From: Anaerostipes amylophilus
Lineage (GTDB): Bacteria; Bacillota; Clostridia; Lachnospirales; Lachnospiraceae
Direction: 5' to 3'
Length of the DNA stretch: 64,000 bases
Assembly: GCF_025567365.1 (NCBI RefSeq)
Contig: NZ_JAOQJG010000002.1
Coordinates: forward strand, 354,176 to 418,175
Position 1 is the stretch's first letter. Every line of letters starts with the position of its first letter. Below are positions 53,656 to 62,482 of the stretch, piece by piece. Under the pieces are notes generated by a model that did no database searches, was not told the DNA's origin, and was given only the letters and a program-made list of their open reading frames with translations. Both the position numbers and the translations under genes were made by a program.

Positions 53656-54987
53656 ATGGGTCGATACACAAAACAAGATGTGATAGACCTCGTCAGAGAA
53701 AACGATGTAGAATTTATCAGACTACAGTTTTCTGACTTGTTCGGAACAATGAAGAACGTCGCGATCACCGCAAGACAGCTTGAGAAAGCATTAGATAACA
53801 AGTGTACATTTGATGGATCCAGTGTTGATGGATTTGTCCGCATTGAAGAATCTGATATGTATTTATATCCAGATCTTGACAGCTTTGCGATCTTCCCGTG
53901 GAATGCGGGAGGAAACCGTGTGGCAAGACTGATCTGTGATGTATATGGTCAGGATGGACTCCCATTTGAAGGGGATCCAAGAAATGTACTAAAACGTGTG
54001 ATGGTTGAGTGCCAGAAGATGGGGTATAAATTTAACGTCGGTCCGGAATGTGAATTTTTCTTATTCCACACAGATGAAGAAGGCCGCCCAACGACGGTTT
54101 CTCATGAGAAAGCCGGATATTTTGATGTAGCTCCATTAGACCTTGGAGAAAGTGCCAGAAGAGATATGATCTTGAATCTTGAGGATATGGGATTTGAGAT
54201 CGAGGCATCTCATCATGAAGTTGCACCTGCACAGCATGAGATCGACTTTAAGTACGACAATGCCTTAAGAACGGCCGATAACATCCTCACATTTAAATTT
54301 ATCGTAAAATATATTGCCAAAAGACATGGACTTTATGCAAGTTTTATGCCGAAACCAATTACAGGAGTGGATGGTTCTGGAATGCATCTTAACATGTCCT
54401 TATGGAAGAATGGAAAGAACATTTTCGCTGATTCTAAGAATGAACTTGGGATCAGTGATGAAGCTTTCTATTTTATGGCAGGAGTCATGGAACATGCAAA
54501 TGAGATGTGTCTGATCACAAATCCACTGGTCAACTCTTATAAGAGAATCGTACCAGGATATGAGGCACCGGTTGATGTTTCATGGTCACCGTCAAACAGA
54601 AGCCCGCTCATTCGAGTACCGGCAGCCCGTGGAAGCGGAACAAGACTTGAATTTCGTAGTCCTGATTCTGCAGCCAATCCTTACCTTGCACTGGCAGTCA
54701 GCCTTGCAGCAGGATTAGATGGGATCAAGCGCAAATTAACCCCTGGAAAGGGTTCCATGAAGAATCAGTATGAGATGGCTGAGGGAGAAAAACAAAAAGC
54801 AGGAATCAATACACTGCCAAGAGACATGAAAGAAGCTCTTGAGATTTTCAAACAAAGCACTTATATGAAAGAACTCTTAGGAGATCATATCTTTAATAAA
54901 TATGTGGAAGCTAAGAGTTCTGAATGGGAATCTTACCAACAGTTCGTATCACAATGGGAAGTCGATCGTTATTTATATAAGATCTAA
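53656..54987 (+). CDS. glnA: Glutamine synthetase, type I
   Basis: The 443-residue enzyme makes glutamine from glutamate and ammonia. The N-terminal beta-grasp region is FIRLQFSDLFGTMKNVAITA; the active-site motifs FNVGPECEFFLF, ASHHEVAPAQHEIDFKY and GSGMHLNMSLWKNGKNIF are clear. The length and sequence fit the Gram-positive GSI-alpha group, which is controlled by feedback and protein partners rather than adenylylation. It follows carB, an enzyme that consumes glutamine, and precedes an ANTAR regulator gene. AGAAGGAG lies upstream. Confidence 0.97.
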   Translation: MGRYTKQDVIDLVRENDVEFIRLQFSDLFGTMKNVAITARQLEKALDNKCTFDGSSVDGFVRIEESDMYLYPDLDSFAIFPWNAGGNRVARLICDVYGQDGLPFEGDPRNVLKRVMVECQKMGYKFNVGPECEFFLFHTDEEGRPTTVSHEKAGYFDVAPLDLGESARRDMILNLEDMGFEIEASHHEVAPAQHEIDFKYDNALRTADNILTFKFIVKYIAKRHGLYASFMPKPITGVDGSGMHLNMSLWKNGKNIFADSKNELGISDEAFYFMAGVMEHANEMCLITNPLVNSYKRIVPGYEAPVDVSWSPSNRSPLIRVPAARGSGTRLEFRSPDSAANPYLALAVSLAAGLDGIKRKLTPGKGSMKNQYEMAEGEKQKAGINTLPRDMKEALEIFKQSTYMKELLGDHIFNKYVEAKSSEWESYQQFVSQWEVDRYLYKI

Positions 54988-55022
54988 TGATTGACAGATA
55001 CTTGATACGGGAGGTGAGAAGC

Positions 55023-55577
55023 TTGGTAAACGTCATCGTTTTATTCCCGAAAACAGAAGTCGCCAGAAGTATCAGAAATCTTCTGGTAAGAAGCGGTTTT
55101 GAAGTAACCGCTGTGTGTGCAACGGGTGCACAGGTAGTTCAACGTATGGAAGGTGTTGAGGAAGGGCTTGTCGTCTGCGGATACAAATGCTCAGATATGA
55201 TCTACAGCGAGTTAAGAGAATACCTCTCAGGAGAGATAAAGATGCTGTTGATCGCTTCTCGCCAATATTTAGATGACTGTGTGTATTCGAACGTGACAGG
55301 ACTTCCGATGCCTCTTAAGGGGCATGAACTTGTCGAGAAAACGAGAGAGATCGTTACCGAAATTTCTGAGAAGCAAAGACGAAGGAAACAACGGCCGAAA
55401 CAACGTACCAGAGAAGAAATCCGTCTGCTTGATGAAGTCAAAGAATTACTGATGCAGAACAATCAGATCACAGAAAGTGAAGCCCACACATATATACAGC
55501 AGCGAAGTATGAACAGTGGTGTGGGACTTATCGAAATGGCAAAAATGATCAAAGAATCATTAATATATCATAACTAG
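55023..55577 (+). CDS. ANTAR-domain RNA-binding regulator with pseudo-receiver
   Basis: The protein of about 184 residues has an N-terminal receiver-like domain (VNVIVLFPKTEVARSIRNLL) and a C-terminal ANTAR helix bundle (LLDEVKELLMQNNQITESEA, HTYIQQRSMNSG), which binds paired RNA hairpins to prevent termination. Where a phosphorylatable Asp would lie, the sequence reads GLVVCGYKCSDM, so the receiver is probably not phosphorylated. Neighbourhood with glutamine synthetase is common in clostridia and suggests nitrogen control. I use the TTG at 55023, with GGGAGGTGAG upstream; an ATG at 54987 overlapping the glnA stop would add 12 residues. Confidence 0.85.
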   Translation: MVNVIVLFPKTEVARSIRNLLVRSGFEVTAVCATGAQVVQRMEGVEEGLVVCGYKCSDMIYSELREYLSGEIKMLLIASRQYLDDCVYSNVTGLPMPLKGHELVEKTREIVTEISEKQRRRKQRPKQRTREEIRLLDEVKELLMQNNQITESEAHTYIQQRSMNSGVGLIEMAKMIKESLIYHN

Positions 55578-55586
55578 GAGGAATTT

Positions 55587-56801
55587 ATGTTTAAAATTAA
55601 CGACAATTACTTGAAACTGCCTGGAAGCTACTTATTTTCAACAATTGCGAAAAAAGTGAATGCATATTCTGAGGCAAACCCTGACAAAAATATTATTCGT
55701 TTAGGAATTGGAGACGTAACACAGCCTCTGGCACCAGCGATCATTGACTCTTTACACAAAGCAGTAGATGAAATGGGACATGCAGAAACATTTCACGGAT
55801 ACGCACCAGACCTTGGATATGAATTTTTAAGAAATGCAATCGCAAAGAATGATTATCAGGATCGTGGAGCAGATATCAAAGCAGATGAAATCTTTGTAAG
55901 TGATGGAGCAAAATGTGATTCTGGAAATATTCAGGAAATCTTTGCACAGGATAACAAGATTGCCGTATGTGACCCTGTATACCCAGTATATGTAGATACA
56001 AACGTTATGGCAGGAAGAGCCGGAACATATGATAAAGCAACAGAAACATGGAGTGATGTTATCTACATGCCATGTACAGCAGAGAATAACTTCGCACCAG
56101 ATTTCCCAAGCGAAGTACCAGATATCATTTACCTTTGCTTCCCTAACAATCCAACTGGATCAACAATCACAAAAGACCAGTTACAGGGATGGGTAGACTA
56201 TGCAAACAAAAACGGATGCGTGATCATTTATGATGCAGCATACGAAGCATATATCTCAGAAGATAACGTTGCACACACAATTTATGAATGTGAAGGTGCA
56301 AGAACATGTGCGATCGAATTAAAGAGTTTCTCTAAGAACGCAGGATTTACAGGAGTTCGTTTAGGATATACTGTTATCCCTAAAGATTTAAAATGTGGAG
56401 ATACACAGTTACATGCGTTATGGGCAAGACGTCACGGAACAAAATATAACGGAGCTCCATACATCGTACAGAGAGCTGGAGAAGCAGTTTACTCTGAAGC
56501 CGGAAAAGCTCAGTTAAAAGAACAGGTTGGATACTACATGAACAATGCAAAAGTAATCTTTAACGGATTACAGGATGCAGGATACACAGTATCTGGTGGT
56601 GTCAATGCACCATACATCTGGTTAAAGACACCAGACAACATGACATCTTGGGAATTCTTCGATCATCTGTTAGAAGATGCCAACGTCGTTGGAACACCAG
56701 GATCAGGATTCGGACCAAGCGGAGAAGGATACTTCCGACTTACAGCGTTTGGTAACTATGAGAATACAGTTGAAGCGATCGAACGAATCAAGAGAATGTA
56801 A
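55587..56801 (+). CDS. dapL: L,L-diaminopimelate aminotransferase
   Basis: The 404-residue PLP enzyme makes L,L-diaminopimelate directly from tetrahydrodipicolinate, a one-step bypass for lysine and peptidoglycan synthesis. The start FKINDNYLKLPGSYLFSTIA is diagnostic of DapL. The PLP lysine is in ELKSFSKNAGFTGVRLGY, and CFPNNPTGSTITKDQL and DAAYEAYISED carry the substrate and cofactor contacts. GGAGG precedes the ATG, nine bases after the ANTAR gene, so it may be last in the car-gln transcript. A terminator follows. Confidence 0.97.
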   Translation: MFKINDNYLKLPGSYLFSTIAKKVNAYSEANPDKNIIRLGIGDVTQPLAPAIIDSLHKAVDEMGHAETFHGYAPDLGYEFLRNAIAKNDYQDRGADIKADEIFVSDGAKCDSGNIQEIFAQDNKIAVCDPVYPVYVDTNVMAGRAGTYDKATETWSDVIYMPCTAENNFAPDFPSEVPDIIYLCFPNNPTGSTITKDQLQGWVDYANKNGCVIIYDAAYEAYISEDNVAHTIYECEGARTCAIELKSFSKNAGFTGVRLGYTVIPKDLKCGDTQLHALWARRHGTKYNGAPYIVQRAGEAVYSEAGKAQLKEQVGYYMNNAKVIFNGLQDAGYTVSGGVNAPYIWLKTPDNMTSWEFFDHLLEDANVVGTPGSGFGPSGEGYFRLTAFGNYENTVEAIERIKRM

Positions 56802-56831
56802 TTTAATTATTAAATTAAATATGCGATTTAG

Positions 56832-56877
56832 AAAAGAATGGGATATCAGGAATAGGGTGTTCCATTCTTTTTTTGTT
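56832..56877 (+). terminator. Intrinsic terminator after dapL
   Basis: AAAAGAATGG (56832-56841) and CCATTCTTTT (56862-56871) pair perfectly, followed by a T-run. Confidence 0.85.
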
Positions 56878-56931
56878 TAGGCTATAATAAATCATAAGGT
56901 AGAAAAAGAAAGTTCATGTAAAAAGTGATAG

Positions 56932-56984
56932 AAATAAAGGATAGGCTTAATTAAAATTTCGGTAAACCTGTCCTTTATTTTGTA
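56932..56984 (+). terminator. Second terminator-like hairpin upstream of purO
   Basis: AAATAAAGGATAGG and CCTGTCCTTTATTT pair with one wobble, then TTA/TAA after a mismatch, making a stem of about 17 pairs. It precedes the purO promoter. A TATAAT at 56883-56888 lies upstream, but no good -35 goes with it, so an independent small transcript is only a weak possibility. Confidence 0.45.
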
Positions 56985-56999
56985 ATTATGAGATTTTTC

Positions 57000-57028
57000 T
57001 TGTATTAAATCCATTTTTTATATACAAT
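57000..57028 (+). promoter_or_regulatory. Predicted promoter of purO
   Basis: TTGTAT (57000-57005) and TACAAT (57023-57028) are separated by 17 bases, about 46 bases upstream of the ATG. Confidence 0.6.
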
Positions 57029-57074
57029 AGAAGAAATATAAATTAAGATTTTCAAAAAAGGAGATTTAAGACCA

Positions 57075-57788
57075 ATGAAGAAGTTAGCTCTTGCTCAGGA
57101 ATTAAAGGAAAATGCTTATCCAGGACGTGGAATCGTTATTGGAAGATCCAAAGATGGAAAGAAAGCGGTGACTGCATACTTTATCATGGGACGCAGTGAG
57201 AACAGTCGTAACCGTGTTTTTGTAGAAGATGGAGAAGGAATCCGCACACAGGCATTTGATCCAGCGAAGTTAGAAGATCCAAGCCTTATCATCTATGCAC
57301 CTGTCCGTGTTCTTGGGGACGAAACGATCGTTACGAATGGAGATCAGACAGACACTGTTTATGAAGGAAGAGAAAAAGGACTTACTTTTGAGCAGTCTTT
57401 AAGAAGCCGTGAGTTTGAACCAGACGGACCAAACTATACACCAAGAATCTCAGGTCTTATGAAGATTGCAGACGGAACATTCCACTATGCAATGTCCATT
57501 TTAAAGAGTGATAATGGAAATCCAGAATCCTGTAACCGATACACATATACATATGAGAATCCGATCGCAGGAGAAGGACGTTTTATCCATACATATATGC
57601 ATGATGGAAATCCACTTCCAAGCTTCGAGGGAGAACCTAAATTTGTTGGAATCGAAGAAGATATCGATGATTTCACAAACACACTTTGGAACAGCTTAAA
57701 TGAAGACAACAAAGTATCTCTATTTGTACGTTATATTGATATTGCAACAGGGGAATATGAGACAAGAATCGTAAATAAGAACAAATAA
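57075..57788 (+). CDS. purO: IMP cyclohydrolase, PurO type
   Basis: The 237-residue enzyme closes the purine ring of FAICAR to form IMP. NAYPGRGIVIGRSKDGKKAV and YFIMGRSENSRNRVF, and further GPNYTPRISGLM, are typical of the archaeal PurO family (IMP_cyclohyd), which has an Ntn-hydrolase fold unrelated to the cyclohydrolase domain of bifunctional bacterial PurH. Its partner AICAR transformylase is encoded 32 bases downstream, which supports the assignment. The archaeal type in a bacterium suggests old transfer, but the type recurs in Firmicutes. AAAAGGAG lies upstream. Confidence 0.9.
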   Translation: MKKLALAQELKENAYPGRGIVIGRSKDGKKAVTAYFIMGRSENSRNRVFVEDGEGIRTQAFDPAKLEDPSLIIYAPVRVLGDETIVTNGDQTDTVYEGREKGLTFEQSLRSREFEPDGPNYTPRISGLMKIADGTFHYAMSILKSDNGNPESCNRYTYTYENPIAGEGRFIHTYMHDGNPLPSFEGEPKFVGIEEDIDDFTNTLWNSLNEDNKVSLFVRYIDIATGEYETRIVNKNK

Positions 57789-57820
57789 TCAGTCAATCAG
57801 CAGATCAAAGGAGAAGAAAA

Positions 57821-58999
57821 ATGAAGGAATTAGAATTAAAGTACGGATGTAATCCAAACCAGAAACCATCAAGAATCTATATGGCAGACGGAAGTGAGCT
57901 TCCAATCGAAGTATTAAACGGAAGACCAGGGTACATCAACTTTTTGGATGCATTTAATGGATGGCAGCTGGTAAGAGAATTAAAGAAAGCAACAGGACTT
58001 CCTGCTGCAACTTCTTTCAAACACGTATCACCTGCGGGAGCATCTGTAGGACGTCCAATGTCTGATACCTTAAAGAAGATCTACTGGGTAGACGATATGG
58101 GAGATTTATCTCCATTAGCATGTGCATATGCCAGAGCAAGAGGTGCAGATCGTATGTCTTCATTCGGTGACTTTATTTCTTTATCTGATGTATGTGATGC
58201 AGATACAGCACGTCTGATCAAGAGAGAAGTATCTGACGGAGTGATCGCACCAGGATATACAGATGAAGCACTGGAAATCTTAAAAGCAAAGAAAAACGGA
58301 AACTATAACATCATTAAGATCGATGAGAACTATACACCAGCACCATTAGAGCATAAACAGGTCTTTGGTGTTACATTTGAACAGGGAAGACAGGAACTTC
58401 CAATTGATGATGAATTATTATCTAATATTGTGACAGAGAATAAAAACATTCCTGAAGAAGCATTGATCGATATGAAGATTTCTCTGATCGTATTAAAGTA
58501 TACACAGTCTAATTCTGTATGCTTTGTAAAAGATGGACAGGCAATTGGAATTGGAGCAGGACAGCAGTCTCGTGTACATTGTACAAGACTTGCTGGACAG
58601 AAAGCAGACAACTGGTGGTTAAGACAGTGTCCAAAAGTTATGAATCTGCCATTTAAAGAAAAGATCCGCCGTGCAGACAGAGATAATGCGATCGATCTTT
58701 ATATCGGAGACGAATACATGGATGTCTTAGCAGACGGAGCATGGGAAAATATCTTTACTGAGAAACCAGAAGTGTTCACAAAAGAAGAGAAGAGAGCATG
58801 GTTAGACAAATTAACAGATGTTACCTTAGGATCTGATGCATTTTTCCCATTCTTTGATAATATCGAGAGAGCACATAAGAGTGGAGTAAAATACATCGCA
58901 CAGCCAGGTGGATCAGTCAGAGATGAGGCCGTTATTGACTGCTGTAACAAATACAACATGGCAATGGCATTTACAGGAATCAGATTATTCCATCACTAG
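57821..58999 (+). CDS. Stand-alone AICAR formyltransferase (PurH C-terminal-domain type)
   Basis: The 392-residue enzyme transfers a formyl group from 10-formyltetrahydrofolate to AICAR, the step before IMP closure. LKYGCNPNQKPSRIYM begins the domain; SFKHVSPAGASVGRP contains the catalytic Lys-His pair; and LKYTQSNSVCFVKDGQAIGI, then GAGQQSRVHC and AQPGGSVRDEAVIDCC, are hallmark motifs. The usual N-terminal cyclohydrolase domain of PurH (about 200 residues) is missing and is replaced by the separate purO gene. GGAG precedes the ATG. Confidence 0.93.
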   Translation: MKELELKYGCNPNQKPSRIYMADGSELPIEVLNGRPGYINFLDAFNGWQLVRELKKATGLPAATSFKHVSPAGASVGRPMSDTLKKIYWVDDMGDLSPLACAYARARGADRMSSFGDFISLSDVCDADTARLIKREVSDGVIAPGYTDEALEILKAKKNGNYNIIKIDENYTPAPLEHKQVFGVTFEQGRQELPIDDELLSNIVTENKNIPEEALIDMKISLIVLKYTQSNSVCFVKDGQAIGIGAGQQSRVHCTRLAGQKADNWWLRQCPKVMNLPFKEKIRRADRDNAIDLYIGDEYMDVLADGAWENIFTEKPEVFTKEEKRAWLDKLTDVTLGSDAFFPFFDNIERAHKSGVKYIAQPGGSVRDEAVIDCCNKYNMAMAFTGIRLFHH

Positions 59000-59035
59000 A
59001 ATTTCAAAAGACATAAAAACATATCAATTAACAAG

Positions 59036-59075
59036 ATACTGGCAGGAGCCACGGTTTCATGACTGCTGCCAGTAT
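59036..59075. repeat. Perfect hairpin without T-run after the AICAR transformylase gene
   Basis: ATACTGGCAG and CTGCCAGTAT form a ten-pair stem with a 20-base loop. No T-run follows, so termination would be weak. It may stabilise the 3' end of the purO transcript. Confidence 0.5.
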
Positions 59076-59193
59076 GATATCTCAAAGAAAATTTCAATCA
59101 GATTACCAAAGAAAAATAGGATACATGTACGAAAAAAGTACCGAAAATAAGACTTGTTATTTATTTAACGAGAAAATTTATCGGATAGGTATA

Positions 59194-59244
59194 TTGTATT
59201 CAATCTAAATTTTGTTATAATAAAAGTAGTTAGATTAGGCTAAC
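59194..59244 (+). promoter_or_regulatory. pflB promoter with downstream palindromic operator
   Basis: TTGTAT (59194-59199) and TATAAT (59216-59221) with a 16-base spacer form the promoter. GTTAG-N6-CTAAC (59229-59244) lies just after the -10, at the expected start point, the right place for a repressor site. A similar palindrome occurs after another TATAAT near 62364. Confidence 0.6.
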
Positions 59245-59296
59245 TTATAAATGTAATAGAAATTATTTTGATCCAAGAAATGGAGGAGTTTTCAAA

Positions 59297-61549
59297 ATGA
59301 AACAGTTTGAAGAATGGGAAGGTTTTAAAGGTAGAATGTGGAAGGAAGAAATCAATACAAGAGATTTCATCCAGGAAAACTACACACCTTATGATGGAGA
59401 TGCAAGCTTCCTTGCAGGACCTACAGAAGCAACAGATAAATTATGGGGTATCTTACAGGGACTTCAGAAAGAAGAACGAAAAAAAGGCGGAGTTCTTGAT
59501 ATGGATACAGACATCGTATCTTCTTTAACTTCTCACGGACCTGGTTATATTAGTGAAGAAACAAAAGATTTAGAACAGATCGTTGGTCTTCAGACAGACA
59601 AACCATTAAAACGTGCATTTATGCCATATGGTGGTATCAAAATGGCAGAAGAATCTTGTCGTAACTATGGTTATGAACCAAGTGAAAGATTACATGAAAT
59701 CTTTACAAAATATTCAAAGACTCATAACACAGCTGTTTTTGATGCTTATACACCAGAAATGAAAAAAGCAAGACATAACAAGATCATCACAGGTCTTCCA
59801 GATACTTATGGACGTGGTCGTATTGTAGGTGACTACCGTCGTGTTGCTTTATACGGAATCGACTACTTATTAGAAGAAAAAGAAAATGATTTTGCAAACT
59901 GCGGATGCGGTGTTATGACAGATGATGTGATCCGTCTTCGTGAAGAATTAGCAGAACAGAAAAAAGCATTAAAAGGCATGAAGGAAATGGCTCAGATTTA
60001 TGGATTTGACATTTCAAGACCGGCTAAAACTGCAAAAGAAGCAATTCAGTGGATGTACTTTGGATATTTAGCAGCGATCAAAACTCAGAATGGAGCTGCT
60101 ATGAGTATCGGACGTGTTTCTACATTCCTTGATATCTATATTCAGCGTGACCTTGACAAAGGAATCATCACAGAAGAAGAAGCACAGGAAATGATCGACC
60201 ATTTAACAATGAAATTCAGAATGGTTAAATTCGCAAGAATTCCTTCTTACAACCAGTTATTCTCAGGAGACCCAGTATGGGCAACACTTGATCTTGCTGG
60301 TATCGGTGTAGATGGACGTTCTATGGTTACAAAGACAGACTTCCGTTTCTTGCATACATTAGAGAACATGGGACCATCACCAGAGCCAAACATCACTGTA
60401 TTATATTCTTCTGCACTTCCAGAGAATTTCAAGAAATATGCAGCTGATATTTCTATCCGTACAAGCTCTATCCAGTACGAAAATGATGATGTCATGAAAC
60501 CAGTATGGGGAGATGACTATGCAATCTGCTGCTGTGTATCTGCGACTAAGACTGGTAAAGAAATGCAGTTCTTCGGAGCAAGAGCAAACCTTGCAAAATG
60601 CTTATTATATGCGATCAATGGTGGTGTAGACTGTAAGACAAAACAGCAGGTAGGACCAGCCTACAAACCTATCATGTCTGAATACTTAGATTATGATGAA
60701 GTTATGCAGAAATATGACGTTATGATGGATTGGTTAGTAGACCTTTATGTAAATACATTAAACTTAATCCAGTATATGCATGACAAATATTACTATGAAG
60801 CAGCGGAATTAGCATTAATGGATACAGAACTTGAAAGAACATTCGCAACAGGAATCGCGGGATTCTCTCATGCAGTTGATTCTTTAAGCGCCATCAAATA
60901 CGCAAAAGTTAAAGCAATCCGTGATGAAGAAGGATTAGTTGTTGATTACGAAATCGACGGAGAGTTCCCTAAATACGGAAACGATGATGACAGAGCAGAT
61001 GATATCGCAGTATGGCTGTTAAGAACATTCTTAGCAAAGATCAAAAAACATCACACATATCGTAACTCTGAACCTACAACATCTATCCTGACGATCACAT
61101 CTAACGTTGTATACGGAAAAGCAACAGGAACAATGCCAGATGGTAGAAAAGCAGGAGAACCATTAGCACCAGGAGCGAACCCAAGTTATGGTGCAGAGCA
61201 GAACGGATTATTAGCATCCTTAAACTCTGTAGCTAAGATTCCATACGAATGGGCATTAGATGGTATTTCTAATACACAGACGATCAACCCAGATGCTTTA
61301 GGACATGAAGATGGGGAAAGAATCAATAACCTTGTAAATGTCATGGATGGATACTTTGATCAGGGAGCGCATCACTTAAATGTAAACGTATTCGGTAAAG
61401 AGAAACTGATCGATGCGATGGAACATCCTGAAAAAGAAGAATATGCAAACTTCACGATCCGTGTATCTGGATATGCAGTGAAATTCATCGACTTAACAAG
61501 AGAACAGCAGATGGACGTTATTTCCAGAACATGTCATAAAACAATGTAA
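59297..61549 (+). CDS. pflB: Pyruvate formate-lyase (formate C-acetyltransferase)
   Basis: The 750-residue glycyl-radical enzyme splits pyruvate with CoA to acetyl-CoA and formate in anaerobic metabolism. The catalytic cysteine pair is in AICCCVSATKTGKEMQFFG (about residue 415), and the glycyl radical lies in the C-terminal RVSGYAVKFIDLTREQQ (Gly about residue 725). The length and both motifs identify true PFL rather than a glycerol dehydratase relative. GGAGG precedes the ATG. The activating enzyme gene follows after 22 bases. Confidence 0.98.
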   Translation: MKQFEEWEGFKGRMWKEEINTRDFIQENYTPYDGDASFLAGPTEATDKLWGILQGLQKEERKKGGVLDMDTDIVSSLTSHGPGYISEETKDLEQIVGLQTDKPLKRAFMPYGGIKMAEESCRNYGYEPSERLHEIFTKYSKTHNTAVFDAYTPEMKKARHNKIITGLPDTYGRGRIVGDYRRVALYGIDYLLEEKENDFANCGCGVMTDDVIRLREELAEQKKALKGMKEMAQIYGFDISRPAKTAKEAIQWMYFGYLAAIKTQNGAAMSIGRVSTFLDIYIQRDLDKGIITEEEAQEMIDHLTMKFRMVKFARIPSYNQLFSGDPVWATLDLAGIGVDGRSMVTKTDFRFLHTLENMGPSPEPNITVLYSSALPENFKKYAADISIRTSSIQYENDDVMKPVWGDDYAICCCVSATKTGKEMQFFGARANLAKCLLYAINGGVDCKTKQQVGPAYKPIMSEYLDYDEVMQKYDVMMDWLVDLYVNTLNLIQYMHDKYYYEAAELALMDTELERTFATGIAGFSHAVDSLSAIKYAKVKAIRDEEGLVVDYEIDGEFPKYGNDDDRADDIAVWLLRTFLAKIKKHHTYRNSEPTTSILTITSNVVYGKATGTMPDGRKAGEPLAPGANPSYGAEQNGLLASLNSVAKIPYEWALDGISNTQTINPDALGHEDGERINNLVNVMDGYFDQGAHHLNVNVFGKEKLIDAMEHPEKEEYANFTIRVSGYAVKFIDLTREQQMDVISRTCHKTM

Positions 61550-61571
61550 TTTGAATTAGTGGAAAAGAATT

Positions 61572-62324
61572 ATGAATGAAAAAATAACCGGAAAAATCCA
61601 TTCCATCGAGACTTTTGGTCTTGTGGATGGTCCCGGTGTGCGGTTTATCGCTTTCATGCAGGGCTGCCGGATGAGATGCCAATATTGCCATAATCCGGAG
61701 ACCTGGCAGGAAAACTGCGGTGAAGACTGGCAGCCTGAAGCCCTCTTAAAGAGGGCTTTGCGTTACCGCATGTACTGGGGAAAAGATGGAGGGATCACAG
61801 TTAGTGGTGGAGAACCTCTCTTACAGATCGACTTTTTAATTGAATTTTTTAAACTGGCAAAACAAGAAGGAATTCACACAGCCGTGGATACCTCTGCCAA
61901 TCCATATACAAAAGAAGAATCATTCCATACAAAATGGTTAGAATTAATGAAATACACCGACCTTGTCATCTTAGACTTAAAAGAAATGGACGAGAAAAAA
62001 CACAAGAAATTGACAGGCTGTCCAAACAGCAATATTTTAGCAATGGCACAGGAAGTCTCAGACCTAGGAGTAGATCTGTGGATCCGTCATGTGCTTGTCC
62101 CAGACCTAACAGACGATGAAGAAGGACTAGCAGACTTAAAACACTTCATCGATGGACTAAAGACAGTCAAGAGAGTAGAAATCTTGCCATACCATACACT
62201 TGGACTCTTTAAATGGAAAAAATTAGGAATTAAGTATCCGTTAGAAGGGGTACAGCCACCAAGTGAAGAAGCCGTAGCAAAGGCAGAAAAGATTCTTGGT
62301 ATCGAGAAAACTTCTCAAAAATAA
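61572..62324 (+). CDS. pflA: Pyruvate formate-lyase activating enzyme
   Basis: The 250-residue radical-SAM enzyme installs the glycyl radical on PFL. The cluster motif CX3CX2C reads QGCRMRCQYCHNPETW (about residues 29-44), after the typical start HSIETFGLVDGPGVRFIAFM. GGITVSGGEPLLQ and LWIRHVLVPDLTD are further family motifs. It forms an operon with pflB; formate produced here can feed 10-formyltetrahydrofolate used by the purine gene upstream. Confidence 0.97.
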   Translation: MNEKITGKIHSIETFGLVDGPGVRFIAFMQGCRMRCQYCHNPETWQENCGEDWQPEALLKRALRYRMYWGKDGGITVSGGEPLLQIDFLIEFFKLAKQEGIHTAVDTSANPYTKEESFHTKWLELMKYTDLVILDLKEMDEKKHKKLTGCPNSNILAMAQEVSDLGVDLWIRHVLVPDLTDDEEGLADLKHFIDGLKTVKRVEILPYHTLGLFKWKKLGIKYPLEGVQPPSEEAVAKAEKILGIEKTSQK

Positions 62325-62353
62325 AGGTAGACAAATCATCCAAGATAGGATAT

Positions 62354-62379
62354 TATAATAACAGTTAGTTAAGACTAAC
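62354..62379 (+). promoter_or_regulatory. TATAAT box with palindrome resembling the pflB operator
   Basis: TATAAT (62354-62359) is followed by GTTAG-N6-CTAAC (62364-62379), the same layout as at the pflB promoter. The -35 is poor (TAGACA with a 20-base spacer). It would start a short transcript ending at the terminator at 62416-62450. Confidence 0.4.
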
Positions 62380-62415
62380 CAACATAAAACAAAAACAAAA
62401 CATAACAAAGCTAGA

Positions 62416-62450
62416 AAATCTGACCAGACTTCCTTGGGTCGGATTTTTTA
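62416..62450 (+). terminator. Intrinsic terminator downstream of pflA
   Basis: AAATCTGACC (62416-62425) and GGTCGGATTT (62437-62446) pair with one wobble, followed by a T-run. It probably ends the pflBA transcript. Confidence 0.85.
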
Positions 62451-62482
62451 TTTGGCTTTTTAAGCGTGTTGAATATGTATGA

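Noticed and set aside
59194..59244. Rex (redox) operator at pflB
   Set aside because: The palindrome GTTAG-N6-CTAAC differs from the TTGTTAA-N4-TTAACAA consensus.
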